Origin: Ramlibacter tataouinensis
Lineage (GTDB): Bacteria > Pseudomonadota > Gammaproteobacteria > Burkholderiales > Burkholderiaceae_C
NCBI GenBank assembly: GCA_002427815.1
Contig: DIZF01000010.1
Coordinates: 1-64,000, forward strand
Length of the DNA: 64,000 nt
Direction: 5' to 3'
The position numbers and the translations under genes were made by a program. The notes below the pieces were generated by a model. That model searched no databases, was not told where the DNA came from, and saw only the letters and a list, made by a program, of their open reading frames with translations. The number at the start of each line of letters is the position of its first letter. The first letter of the stretch is position 1. Shown piece after piece: positions 8,787-16,908 of this stretch.

Positions 8787-9401
8787 TTGTTCGGCGTAGC
8801 AGACTACGGCGCTTTTGTCGCCGCGATCCTCATTTTTCTGGCAATTCCAGGCCCCGGCAACCTGGCGCTGATCACCTCCACCGGCAAGGGCGGGATCCCC
8901 GGCGGACTCGGCGCTACCCTGGGGGTGATCGCCGGCGACCAGGTGCTGATGTGGGCGGCCGTGGCCGGCGTGGCGGCATTGCTGGTGGCGTACCCTGCGG
9001 CTTTCCATGCCGTGCAGTGGCTGGGCGCCGCCTACCTGGCTTGGCTGGGGGCGAAGATGCTGCTGGCCAAACCGGGCGCCAAACCCATCCTCCACATCGA
9101 GCCGCATCACTACTTCAGGCAGGCGGCGCTGATCACCTTGCTCAACCCCAAGGCCATCGTCTTCTACATGGCGTTCTTCCCGTTGTTCGTGGACCCGGCG
9201 CAGCACCAGGGCCTGCTCACGTTCGGCGTGATGGCGGCCACGATCGCTACCTTGACGTTCATGTATGGGTTGATCGTGGTGCTCTTGACCCATTACCTTG
9301 CCGCACACCTGCGTGCCAACCCGATCATCGGCCGGGTGCTGGAAAAAGTGGCCGGCGTCTTCCTGCTCGGTTTCGGCATCAAGCTGGCCATGTCCCGATG
9401 A
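8787..9401 (+). CDS. LysE/RhtB family amino acid exporter
   Basis: Inner-membrane exporter of 204 residues with about six hydrophobic spans and the LysE/RhtB hallmarks 'AIPGPGNLALITSTGKGG' near the N-terminus and 'LLNPKAIVFYMAFFPLFV' in the middle. I chose the TTG at 8787 because a strong ribosome-binding site (gggggag, 8774-8780) precedes it and the homologous region begins there; an ATG further upstream overlaps rsmG. Its stop overlaps an ATG of parA. The exported amino acid is not predictable. Its place between rsmG and parA is typical of Comamonadaceae. Confidence 0.9.
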   Translation: MFGVADYGAFVAAILIFLAIPGPGNLALITSTGKGGIPGGLGATLGVIAGDQVLMWAAVAGVAALLVAYPAAFHAVQWLGAAYLAWLGAKMLLAKPGAKPILHIEPHHYFRQAALITLLNPKAIVFYMAFFPLFVDPAQHQGLLTFGVMAATIATLTFMYGLIVVLLTHYLAAHLRANPIIGRVLEKVAGVFLLGFGIKLAMSR

Positions 9402-9403
9402 CC

Positions 9404-10174
9404 ATGGCCAAGATCTTTTGCGTCGCCAACCAGAAGGGCGGCGTGGGGAAAACCACCACCACCGTCAATCTCGCGGCCGGGCTGGCCAAGATCGGGCAGC
9501 GCGTGCTGATGATCGACATGGACCCGCAAGGCAACGCGACCATGGGCTCGGGCATCGACAAGCGCAAGCTCGAACTGACCGTCTACGACGTAGTGCTGGA
9601 ATCGGCTTCGGTGGCGGAAGCGCGGGTGCGCAGCGACAAGTGCGGCTACGACGTGCTCGGCGCCAATCGCGAACTCGCCGGCGCCGAGGTCGAACTGGTG
9701 GAGGTGGAGCGCCGGGAGCAGCGCCTCAAGCTGGCGCTGGCGCCGGTGGCGCAGGCATACGACTTCATCCTGATCGATTGCCCGCCCTCGCTGTCCATGC
9801 TCACGCTCAACGCCTTGTGCTCCGCACACGGCGTGATCGTGCCCATGCAGTGCGAATACTTCGCACTGGAGGGCCTCACCGACCTGGTCAACACCATCAA
9901 GCAGGTGCACGCCAACATGAACCGCGATCTGCAGATCATCGGGCTGCTGCGCGTCATGTTCGATCCGCGTATCACGCTGCAGCAGCAGGTGAGCGACCAG
10001 CTCAAGGCCCATTTCGGCGAGAAGGTGTTCAACACCGTGATTCCGCGCAACGTCCGCCTCGCCGAGGCGCCCAGTTACGGGCTGCCGGGCGTGGTGTTCG
10101 ATCCGGCGGCGCGGGGCAGCCACGCCTACGTCGAATTCGCTGCCGAAATGGTGGAGCGCATCAAGAAGATGTAA
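9404..10174 (+). CDS. parA: Chromosome-partitioning ATPase ParA
   Basis: Cytoplasmic Walker-type ATPase that forms nucleoid gradients and moves ParB-parS complexes. The 256-residue protein begins 'MAKIFCVANQKGGVGKTTTT' with the deviant Walker A KGGVGKTT at 11-18, followed by 'IDMDPQGNATMGSG' and 'FILIDCPPSLSMLT'. I use the ATG at 9404, which gives the usual N-terminus; another ATG two codons earlier (9398) overlaps the lysE-family stop in an ATGA arrangement and could equally be used. It is transcribed with the hydrolase and parB downstream. Confidence 0.96.
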   Translation: MAKIFCVANQKGGVGKTTTTVNLAAGLAKIGQRVLMIDMDPQGNATMGSGIDKRKLELTVYDVVLESASVAEARVRSDKCGYDVLGANRELAGAEVELVEVERREQRLKLALAPVAQAYDFILIDCPPSLSMLTLNALCSAHGVIVPMQCEYFALEGLTDLVNTIKQVHANMNRDLQIIGLLRVMFDPRITLQQQVSDQLKAHFGEKVFNTVIPRNVRLAEAPSYGLPGVVFDPAARGSHAYVEFAAEMVERIKKM

Positions 10175-10227
10175 TCGGCGTGCCACGGCACACCGCGTCC
10201 CTGAACCCTCTCCGATACCCGACCGCC

Positions 10228-10767
10228 ATGAAACCCTCCAATGTCCTGATGCTGCCGGGCTGGCAGAACAGCGGGCCGCAGCACTGGCAGACCCTGTGGG
10301 AGCAGCGCCACGGCCATGCGCGCGTCGAACAGCACGACTGGAACCAGCCGCTGCGCGGCGACTGGATGGCGCGCCTGGAAGAAATGGTCCTGTCGCGTGA
10401 CGAACCGGCGGTGCTGGTGGGACACAGCCTGGGTTGCATCCTGGCGGCGGCCTGGTCGGCCCGGTCCGCCAACACGCACCGGGTCAAGGCGGCGCTGCTG
10501 ATTGCGCCCAGCGACGTCGAACGTGCCGGGGTGCGCGACCAGTTTCCGAGCTGGTCGCCCATCGAGTTGCGGGCGCTGCAATTTCCCGCCGTGGTGCTGG
10601 CCAGCCGCAACGACCCTTTCTGCGAACTCGAGCGGGCCCGATTGTTCGCCCATGCCTGGGCGGCGCAGTTCATGGATTACGGCGACTGCGGCCACATCAA
10701 TGCCGATTCCGGTCTTGGCAGCTGGCCCGAGGGCTACGTGCTGCTGCAGGACCTCATGAAAGACTAG
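10228..10767 (+). CDS. RBBP9/YdeN-type alpha/beta hydrolase
   Basis: A 179-residue serine hydrolase of the RBBP9/YdeN family. The N-terminal 'LMLPGWQNSGPQHWQTLWE' is characteristic, the nucleophile lies in VGHSLGC, and the C-terminal 'GHINADSGLGSWPEG' supplies the histidine. The physiological substrate is unknown. Its insertion between parA and parB is a recurrent arrangement in this family of bacteria, but no role in segregation is established. Confidence 0.88.
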   Translation: MKPSNVLMLPGWQNSGPQHWQTLWEQRHGHARVEQHDWNQPLRGDWMARLEEMVLSRDEPAVLVGHSLGCILAAAWSARSANTHRVKAALLIAPSDVERAGVRDQFPSWSPIELRALQFPAVVLASRNDPFCELERARLFAHAWAAQFMDYGDCGHINADSGLGSWPEGYVLLQDLMKD

Positions 10768-10776
10768 TATGAAAAT

Positions 10777-10849
10777 CCCCCCACGTGCTCTGATGTTCTC
10801 TGCCCCACCAGGGGGCGCAGGCCTGCCCTGGGGCAGCCCGGCGGAGGCC
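10777..10849 (+). repeat. GC-rich dispersed palindromic repeat, intergenic copy upstream of parB
   Basis: The 84-base gap before parB is almost filled by a GC-rich element with nested inverted repeats (CCAGGGGGC, CCCTGGGGC, GCCCGGCGG). The same core, in opposite orientation, occurs inside the acetoacetyl-CoA synthetase gene at about 19645-19730. The element ends four bases before the parB ATG, and its terminal GGAGG (10843-10847) would be the Shine-Dalgarno of parB. From memory, similar elements are scattered through Comamonadaceae genomes. Confidence 0.75.
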
Positions 10850-10851
10850 TG

Positions 10852-11769
10852 ATGGTTACCAGGAAACCCAAGGGCCTGGGCCGCGGCCTGGAAGCGCTGC
10901 TCGGCCCCACTGCCTCCGATTCCGGTGCCGACGCATCGGCCAGCAATCCGGGCCTGCCGGCCTCGCTGCTGCTGACCGACATGATGCCCGGCGCTTACCA
11001 GCCGCGCACCCGGATGGACGAAGGCGCCCTGTACGAACTGGCCGAAAGCATCAAGGCTCAGGGCATCATGCAGCCGATCCTTGTTCGTCGCGTGACCCAG
11101 GGTGATCACACCGGCAAGTACGAAATCATCGCGGGCGAGCGCCGCTTCCGGGCGGCCAGGCTGGCGGGCCTGGACAGTGTTCCGGTGCTGGTGCGCGACG
11201 TGCCGGATGAAGCTGCGGCGGCCATGTCGCTGATCGAAAACATCCAGCGCGAAGACCTGAATCCGCTGGAGGAGGCCCACGGCTTGCAACGTCTGGTCAA
11301 GGAGTTTGGGCTCACTCACGAACAAGCGGCGCAGGCCGTGGGGCGATCGCGGAGCGCGGCCAGCAACCTGCTGCGCCTGCTCAACCTCGCCGATCCGGTG
11401 CAGACCATGTTGATGGCCGGCGACCTGGACATGGGCCACGCGCGCGCCCTGCTGGCACTGGACCGTGCCGCCCAGATCACGGCGGCCAATCAGATCAGCG
11501 CGAAGAAACTGTCGGTGCGCGAAGCCGAACGCCTGGTCAAGAAGCTCGGCGCCGAGTTCAACCTGGTCTCGCCCAAGCCGAAGAAGGAAAAGTCACGCGA
11601 CCTGCGCCGGCTGGAAGAAGAGCTGTCGGACCTGCTCACGGCCGAGGTCGAGGTGCGCGTGAAGAAACGTGTGAAACGCAATGGCCGCATCGAAGAACTC
11701 GGCGAGGTGGCGATCCAGTTCGGTTCGCTGGACGCGCTGAATGGCTTGATCGACCGGCTGCGCGGCTAG
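10852..11769 (+). CDS. parB: Chromosome-partitioning protein ParB
   Basis: DNA-binding CTPase that loads at parS and stimulates ParA. The 305-residue protein has the N-terminal ParA-interacting segment 'GLGRGLEALLG', the CTP-binding box around 'GERRFRAARLAGL', a helix-turn-helix ('THEQAAQAVGRSRSAASNLLRLL') and a C-terminal dimerisation region. The ATG at 10852 gives the usual MVTRKPKGLGRG start. Its own parS sites lie 2.2 and 3.3 kb upstream. Confidence 0.97.
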   Translation: MVTRKPKGLGRGLEALLGPTASDSGADASASNPGLPASLLLTDMMPGAYQPRTRMDEGALYELAESIKAQGIMQPILVRRVTQGDHTGKYEIIAGERRFRAARLAGLDSVPVLVRDVPDEAAAAMSLIENIQREDLNPLEEAHGLQRLVKEFGLTHEQAAQAVGRSRSAASNLLRLLNLADPVQTMLMAGDLDMGHARALLALDRAAQITAANQISAKKLSVREAERLVKKLGAEFNLVSPKPKKEKSRDLRRLEEELSDLLTAEVEVRVKKRVKRNGRIEELGEVAIQFGSLDALNGLIDRLRG

Positions 11770-11873
11770 GACGCGGAAATCCCGGGCAGCGCCGTCGTCA
11801 CAACGACACCCGAGGCCGTTCCCACCGAAGTCAAAGTTCGTGTCAACGGGGCAGATATAGCGGGGCGCGGGCC

Positions 11874-11903
11874 TTGAAGAAAGCAGCGGGCTGGGCCTAC
11901 ACT
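11874..11903 (+). promoter_or_regulatory. Candidate sigma-70 promoter for the secreted hypothetical protein
   Basis: TTGAAG (11874-11879) and TACACT (11898-11903) are separated by 18 bases and lie 36 bases upstream of the ATG at 11939, in an intergenic region. The match is moderate. Confidence 0.4.
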
Positions 11904-11938
11904 GCGGCCACAACAACGTTTCGGAGAGAGGGTTCTAG

Positions 11939-13264
11939 ATGACTGCTTCCCTTTGCTTTCGTGTCGCAGCCTTGACACTGGGGTGCTGTGCACTCGGTGG
12001 CGCGGCGCTGGCCCAAACCACCAAGCCGCCCAAGGCCCAGCTCTGGATGGATGTGTCGACCGGGACCATGGCCGGCATGCCGGAGATGGACATGGCGGGC
12101 GGCGCGGGTGGAATGATGGCCGGCCTGATGGGCGGGCGCGGTGGGGCCGGCGGCGGCAACACCAGCTACGGCATGGCGCGAGGCATGAACATCATGCCAC
12201 CGCGGGTGCTCGACATCGCGCTGTACAACCGGCTCAAGCCCGGCGTCGAAGCCAGCCAGGCCATTCCGGCGGGGATGCGCATGGGCGACAGCTTGCCGTT
12301 GGTGCCGCCGAAGGCCGAGGTGCGGGAGCACGAACCGGGCGAGATGCCGCGCGAGCACCAGCAGGAAACGCCCAAGGGCCGCATCCTCATCTACTGGGGC
12401 TGCGGCGAGACCGTGCGCAGCGGCCAGCCGCGCGTGATCGACCTGGCGCGCGGCAATCCGGCCGACTTCGGCGCTGCCTTCGCGGGGCGCTACACGCCGG
12501 ACCGCGGCGCCCGTGTCGGGCCCGCCTATGCCCTCTATCCGAACGAGAAGAACCGGGTGAGCCTGAGCCGGGACAGCTCCCTGGTGGGCGAGCACCAAGT
12601 GCAGGGCGACGGCATACCCGCCTCGATGAAATTCACGCTCGGCGCGGCGCAGGACCTGATGCCCGCCATCGAGCTGCAGACCAGCGGCGGTCTCAAGGAC
12701 AGCATGAAGGCCAACTGGCGCACGGTGGCGAATGCCCGCGCCTATTACCTGCATGCCATGGGCCAGTTGGGCAACGACATGGTGATGTGGTCCAGTTCCG
12801 AGACCGCCGACACCGGCATGGGCCTGTTCGATTACCTGCCCAATGCCACCATCGAGCGCTGGTTGAAGGAGCGGGTGCTGCTGCAGCCCGACACGACGCA
12901 GTGCGCCATTCCCAAGGGCATCTTCACCGCGGCCGATGGGCGCAGCAGCGAAGGCGCCATGCTGCGCATGATGGCCTACGGCGGCGAGAGCAGTTTTGCC
13001 CATCCGCCGCGCCCGGCCGACCCGAAAGCCGTGTGGGAGCCGGAATGGGCGGTGCGGGTGCGCGTGAAGTCGCAAACCATGGCCTTGCTGGGCGAAGAGA
13101 GCGGCGGTCGCCGCTCCGCCGGCCAGTCGCGGTCGGAGCGGCCCGCACCGGGACAGCCGGCAGCCGGGCAGCCGGCGCCGGAGAGCCCGGCTCAGGGCGC
13201 GGCCGAGTCGGCGATTCCGCTGCCGAACCCGGCAGGCCTGCTCAAGGGCCTGTTCGGTCGCTGA
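11939..13264 (+). CDS. Secreted hypothetical protein, Gly/Met-rich N-terminus and Pro-rich C-terminus
   Basis: I do not recognise this 441-residue protein. It begins with a clear signal peptide (about residues 1-25, ending ALGGAALAQ), so it is probably periplasmic or surface-exposed. A Gly/Met-rich stretch follows (about 40-85, e.g. MAGGAGGMMAGLMGGRGGAGGG). The central part, from 'GRILIYWGCGETVRSGQPRVIDL' onward, looks like a folded beta-rich domain with few cysteines. The C-terminus has short Pro/Ala/Gln repeats (PGQPAAGQPAPES) and ends in 'GLLKGLFGR'. An RBS ggagagag lies 8 bases before the ATG. It is a single-gene unit convergent with the FAD-linked oxidase. Confidence 0.8.
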   Translation: MTASLCFRVAALTLGCCALGGAALAQTTKPPKAQLWMDVSTGTMAGMPEMDMAGGAGGMMAGLMGGRGGAGGGNTSYGMARGMNIMPPRVLDIALYNRLKPGVEASQAIPAGMRMGDSLPLVPPKAEVREHEPGEMPREHQQETPKGRILIYWGCGETVRSGQPRVIDLARGNPADFGAAFAGRYTPDRGARVGPAYALYPNEKNRVSLSRDSSLVGEHQVQGDGIPASMKFTLGAAQDLMPAIELQTSGGLKDSMKANWRTVANARAYYLHAMGQLGNDMVMWSSSETADTGMGLFDYLPNATIERWLKERVLLQPDTTQCAIPKGIFTAADGRSSEGAMLRMMAYGGESSFAHPPRPADPKAVWEPEWAVRVRVKSQTMALLGEESGGRRSAGQSRSERPAPGQPAAGQPAPESPAQGAAESAIPLPNPAGLLKGLFGR

Positions 13265-13285
13265 GCGCCCCGCCGTCAAGAAAAG

Positions 13286-13310
13286 GAAGCCCGCACGCCG
13301 GGCTTCTTTC
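13286..13310 (+). terminator. Rho-independent terminator between convergent genes
   Basis: GAAGCCCG (13286-13293) and CGGGCTTC (13299-13306) form an 8-bp stem with a 5-base loop and a short T-run after it; an A-run before it lets it serve the opposite strand too. It sits in the 60-base gap between two converging genes. Confidence 0.8.
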
Positions 13311-13324
13311 ATGGGCGACGACGC

Positions 13325-14749
13325 TCAGAGCGAGAAGATCTTGCCCGGGTTCATGATGTTCTTCGGATCGAGCGCCCGTTTGATCGTGCGCATCATGTCG
13401 ACCGCGCCCGCGCCGGTCTCCGTGACCAGGAACTCCATCTTGTGCAGGCCGATGCCGTGCTCGCCGGTGCAGGTGCCTTCCAGGCGCAACGCGCGCATCA
13501 CCAGCTGGTGATTGAGTTTCTCGGCCAGCTCGCGCTCTTCGGGCTTGTTGGGGTCCAGCAGATAACCGAAGTGGAAATTGCCGTCGCCCACGTGGCCGAC
13601 CAGGAAGTAGGGCAGGCCGCTCTCATCGGCTTCCTTCACCGAGTCCAGCAGGCAATCGGCCAGGCGCGAGATCGGCACGCAGGTGTCGGTGGAGATCGCG
13701 CGGCAGCCCGGCCGGGACTGGATCGCCGCGAAATAGGCGTTGTGCCTTGCGGTCCACAGGCGCGTGCGTTCTTCCGGCGTGGTGGCCCACTCGAAAGCCT
13801 TGCCGCCGTGCTCGCTGGCGATCTCCTGCACCAGCTCGGCCTGTTCCTTGACGCCGGCCGGCGAGCCGTGGAACTCCATCAGCAGCATCGGCTCTTCGCG
13901 CAGCCCCAGCTTGCTGTGGGCGTTGACCATGCGCACGGTGTTGACGTCGATCAGCTCGACCCGCGCGATCGGCACGCCCAGCTGGATCACCTGGATGGTG
14001 GTGCGCACGGCCGCCTCGATGCTGGGAAAAGAGCAGACCGCCGCCGAGATCGCTTCGGGCAGCGGGTACAGGCGCACGGTGATTTCGGTGATCACGCCAA
14101 GAGTGCCCTCGCTGCCGATGAACAACCGGGTCAGGTCGTAGCCCGCGCTGGATTTCTTGGCCCGTGTTCCGGTGCGGATCACCTCGCCGTCGGCGGTCAC
14201 CACTTCCAGGCTCAGCACGTTCTCGCGCATGGTGCCGTAGCGGACGGCGTTGGTGCCGCTGGCGCGGGTCGCGCTCATGCCGCCTATGGTCGCGTCGGCG
14301 CCGGGGTCGATCGGGAAGAACAGGCCGGTGCTCTTGATCTCGTCGTTGAGCTGCTTGCGCGTGACGCCGGGCTGAACGGTGACCGTGAGGTCGTCGGCGT
14401 TGACCGACAGCACCTTGTTCATGCGGGTCAGATCGATGCTGATGCCGCCTTGCACCGCGAGCAGATGGCCTTCGAGCGAGGAACCGACACCGAACGGGAT
14501 CACCGGCACCTCGAACCGGCTCGCCAGTCTTACCGCATCGGCCACGTCCCGGGTGCTTTCCGCGAACACGACGGCGGCCGGCGGCGGCGCCACGAAGGAC
14601 GACTCATCGCGCCCATGCTGTTCCCGCACCGCCATGGCCGTCGAGTACTGCGCGCCGAAGCGGGCCTTGAGTGCGTCCAGCAGGGCTTGCGGCACATCGC
14701 GCAGCCGGATGTCGGGAACGAGGTGCGAAAGGTCGGTGGGTGCGTTCAT
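13325..14749 (-). CDS. FAD-linked oxidase, D-lactate dehydrogenase/glycolate oxidase GlcD-like
   Basis: Flavoprotein of 474 residues in the FAD-binding type 4 (PCMH) family, most like cytochrome-linked D-lactate dehydrogenase. The FAD-binding segment contains 'VIPFGVGSSLEGHLLAVQGGISIDLTRMNKV', 'PGADATIGGMSATRASGTNAVRYG' and 'LFIGSEGTLGVITEITVRLYPLPE'. The C-terminal cap has the metal/substrate histidines in 'VGHVGDGNFH' and the family signature 'GTCTGEHGIGLHKM'. I chose the ATG at 14749 (MNAPTDLSHL); the longer upstream frame is not conserved. It would feed electrons from D-2-hydroxy acids to the respiratory chain. Confidence 0.9.
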   Translation of the reverse strand: MNAPTDLSHLVPDIRLRDVPQALLDALKARFGAQYSTAMAVREQHGRDESSFVAPPPAAVVFAESTRDVADAVRLASRFEVPVIPFGVGSSLEGHLLAVQGGISIDLTRMNKVLSVNADDLTVTVQPGVTRKQLNDEIKSTGLFFPIDPGADATIGGMSATRASGTNAVRYGTMRENVLSLEVVTADGEVIRTGTRAKKSSAGYDLTRLFIGSEGTLGVITEITVRLYPLPEAISAAVCSFPSIEAAVRTTIQVIQLGVPIARVELIDVNTVRMVNAHSKLGLREEPMLLMEFHGSPAGVKEQAELVQEIASEHGGKAFEWATTPEERTRLWTARHNAYFAAIQSRPGCRAISTDTCVPISRLADCLLDSVKEADESGLPYFLVGHVGDGNFHFGYLLDPNKPEERELAEKLNHQLVMRALRLEGTCTGEHGIGLHKMEFLVTETGAGAVDMMRTIKRALDPKNIMNPGKIFSL

Positions 14750-14967
14750 GCGGGTCTCCGGGACAGCCGCCCAGTTTAAGCGCTGAGCCTGCCGCACGCA
14801 CCCGGCCGTCGGGATGGCCTGCCGCTTCCTGGGCAAAGGCCGGTGAGGGAGTGCCCATCGCAGCCCAGGGGCCATGTGACGGCAAGCGGTATCGCCGGAC
14901 ATCGCCTTTGCAACATCCGGTGGGCTGGCTGACGCACAATCGATACCAGACCATGAGAGGAACGTGA

Positions 14968-15534
14968 ATGGGCAAGCGCCTGACACAGATTGCGACACGG
15001 ACCGGCGACGACGGGACCACCGGCCTCGGAGACAACACCCGCACTTCCAAAGACAGCCTGCGGGTGCAGGCGATGGGGGAGGTCGACGAACTCAATTCCC
15101 ACATCGGCCTGCTGCTGTGCGAGCAGATGCCCGAGGACGTGCGTGTGCTGCTGGTGGAGATCCAGCATCAGTTATTCAACCTGGGCGGTGAGTTGTCGAT
15201 CCCGGGCTTCGAACTGCTCAAGGCCGAGGCCGTGCTGGCCCTGGACAAAGCACTGGCCCGACACAACGACCAGCTGCCCAAGCTGCAGGAGTTCATCCTG
15301 CCGGCAGGCAACCGCGCCGCCGCGCAGGCCCATGTCTGCCGCACGGTGGCGCGCCGCGCCGAACGCCAGGTGGTGGCGCTCGGCCGCGCGGAAACCCTGC
15401 GGGACACCCCGCGGCAGTATCTCAACCGGCTGAGTGACCTGATGTTCGTGCTGGCGCGCGTCTTCAACCGCATGAACGGCGGCGACGACGTGTACTGGAA
15501 GAGCGAGCGCCTCAAGCGCTCGGAGCAAGACTAG
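14968..15534 (+). CDS. Cob(I)yrinic acid a,c-diamide adenosyltransferase, PduO type
   Basis: ATP:cob(I)alamin adenosyltransferase of 188 residues, which makes adenosylcobalamin. The PduO-type ATP-binding N-terminus 'TRTGDDGTTGLGDNTRTSKDS' is at residues 10-30 and the cobalamin-side motif 'VARRAERQVVAL' and 'QYLNRLSDLMFVLAR' at about 126-155. The preceding 218 bases show no recognisable cobalamin riboswitch. The only B12-dependent enzyme evident in the window is MetH, which uses methylcobalamin, so the adenosylcobalamin user lies elsewhere. Confidence 0.93.
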   Translation: MGKRLTQIATRTGDDGTTGLGDNTRTSKDSLRVQAMGEVDELNSHIGLLLCEQMPEDVRVLLVEIQHQLFNLGGELSIPGFELLKAEAVLALDKALARHNDQLPKLQEFILPAGNRAAAQAHVCRTVARRAERQVVALGRAETLRDTPRQYLNRLSDLMFVLARVFNRMNGGDDVYWKSERLKRSEQD

Positions 15535-15712
15535 GCTGGTCTCGGCTGCAGCGGGACGCCGATCTCGTGGCGCTCAAGCCGGCGCGGTTGCCCGGAGTTT
15601 CCCTGGTAGTAAATGGCTGCTACCCACTGCGTGGGGATCGGACGGAGCATTGCCAACGGGGCCCCGACGATTCGCGGGAAGTCCCGGCAGCACAACCCAA
15701 GGAGCCAAGACG

Positions 15713-16324
15713 ATGAATCCCAAGACCACAGCACTTGTCCTGATCGAGTACCAGAACGACTTCACCTCTACCGGTGGCGTATTCCACGACGGCGTCAAGG
15801 CCGTGATGGAGTCGACCAACATGCTGGCCAACACCGTCGCCGTCGTCAAGCAGGCTCGCGCGGCGGGCGTGGCGGTGATGCATGCGCCCATCACCTTCGC
15901 GGAAGGCTACGGCGAACTCACCGGCCATCCCTACGGCATCCTCAAAGGGGTGGTCGACAACAAGGCGTTCCGCAAGGACTCCTGGGGCGCGGCCATTGTC
16001 GACGCTCTCAAGCCCCAGTCCGGCGACATCGTCATCGAAGGCAAACGGGGCCTGGACGCATTCGCGAGCACCAATCTCGACTTCATCTTGCGCAGCAAGG
16101 GAATCCGCACGGTGGTGCTGGGCGGCTTCCTGACCAATTGCTGCGTGGAGTCGACCATGCGCAGCGCCTATGAACGCGGCTTCGACGTGGTCACCCTGAA
16201 AGACTGCACGGCCACCCTGAGCCAGGAGGCGCAGGACATGGCGCTCGCGCACAACTTCGGGATGTTTTCGCATCCCATGAGCCACAAGGAGTTTCTCGGG
16301 GAGCTCGCGCCGGTCGCCGCCTAG
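15713..16324 (+). CDS. Isochorismatase-family cysteine hydrolase
   Basis: A 203-residue cysteine hydrolase. The catalytic Asp lies in 'LVLIEYQNDFTS' near the N-terminus, the Lys in 'VIEGKRGLDAF' and the nucleophile in 'LGGFLTNCCVESTMRSAYERGFDV', which is the classic isochorismatase-family triad region. AAGGAG at 15699-15704 supports the ATG at 15713. Members hydrolyse N-carbamoyl amides, nicotinamide, maleamate or isochorismate. A maleamate amidase role would fit the heteroaromatic module 8 kb away, but nothing in the context proves it. Confidence 0.88.
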   Translation: MNPKTTALVLIEYQNDFTSTGGVFHDGVKAVMESTNMLANTVAVVKQARAAGVAVMHAPITFAEGYGELTGHPYGILKGVVDNKAFRKDSWGAAIVDALKPQSGDIVIEGKRGLDAFASTNLDFILRSKGIRTVVLGGFLTNCCVESTMRSAYERGFDVVTLKDCTATLSQEAQDMALAHNFGMFSHPMSHKEFLGELAPVAA

Positions 16325-16348
16325 GCTGGCCGTCCCATTCGCAGAATG

Positions 16349-16765
16349 TCAATGGGGCTGTTGCTGAGCGCGGCGGCCTGCATGGGCAATGGGCTCCCGC
16401 TCAGCCGTGCCTCCGGCCGCCCAGCTGGCCGGCAACGCGTTCAATACCTGGCTGGCATCGAGCGAGCGGATGGACACCGAGACATCCATGGGGATGCGTT
16501 GGTGCGCCTGCAGCGCCATGTAGCGCAGGGCGCTGACCCGCAGGAACGAAGAAAAATTGCCGACCGCGCCGCGCGCGGCCACCAGCTCGTCGTAGAGCTT
16601 CTCGATCAGCTGGACCACGCCCATGTCGTCGCGCCGGCCGATTTCCTCGAGCACTTCCCAGTACAGATTTTCCAGGCGGATGCTCGTCACCACGCCGTGC
16701 AGGCGGACCGAGCGGGTTCTGGATGCATAGCTGTCGGGGTTGGCGCTGATGAAGATTTCGCACAT
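16349..16765 (-). CDS. Ribbon-helix-helix domain protein (RHH_4-like)
   Basis: Small 138-residue protein whose central segment 'SVRLHGVVTSIRLENLYWEVLEEIGRRDDM' matches the RHH_4-type ribbon-helix-helix domain, followed by the usual 'LIEKLYDEL' and 'NFSSFLRVSALRYM' helices. The ATG at 16765 (MCEIF) is preceded by a tggag Shine-Dalgarno, so I prefer it to the ATG 36 bases upstream. The C-terminal 30 residues are low-complexity. Function is unknown; RHH folds usually bind DNA. Confidence 0.8.
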   Translation of the reverse strand: MCEIFISANPDSYASRTRSVRLHGVVTSIRLENLYWEVLEEIGRRDDMGVVQLIEKLYDELVAARGAVGNFSSFLRVSALRYMALQAHQRIPMDVSVSIRSLDASQVLNALPASWAAGGTAEREPIAHAGRRAQQQPH

Positions 16766-16908
16766 GTTGCAAACTCCAGTAAGACTGCCGCCACCAGGCA
16801 TCCAGGGGCACGGGATGAAAAACGAACCGGCATTGTGGCCGGCTCGGTCCCGCCCAAGGTATTAGCCCGCTACTTCACCGACCGCGGGTCAGCCCACGAT
16901 TTCGGATC

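Noticed and set aside
12000..13312. Long minus-strand open frame opposite the secreted hypothetical protein
   Set aside because: A high-GC antisense shadow with Arg/His/Ala-rich low-complexity translation; the plus strand has the signal peptide and RBS.
14750..14967. Possible cobalamin riboswitch before the PduO-type adenosyltransferase
   Set aside because: The gap is long enough and GC-rich, but the B12-box and the other conserved blocks of the aptamer are not visible.
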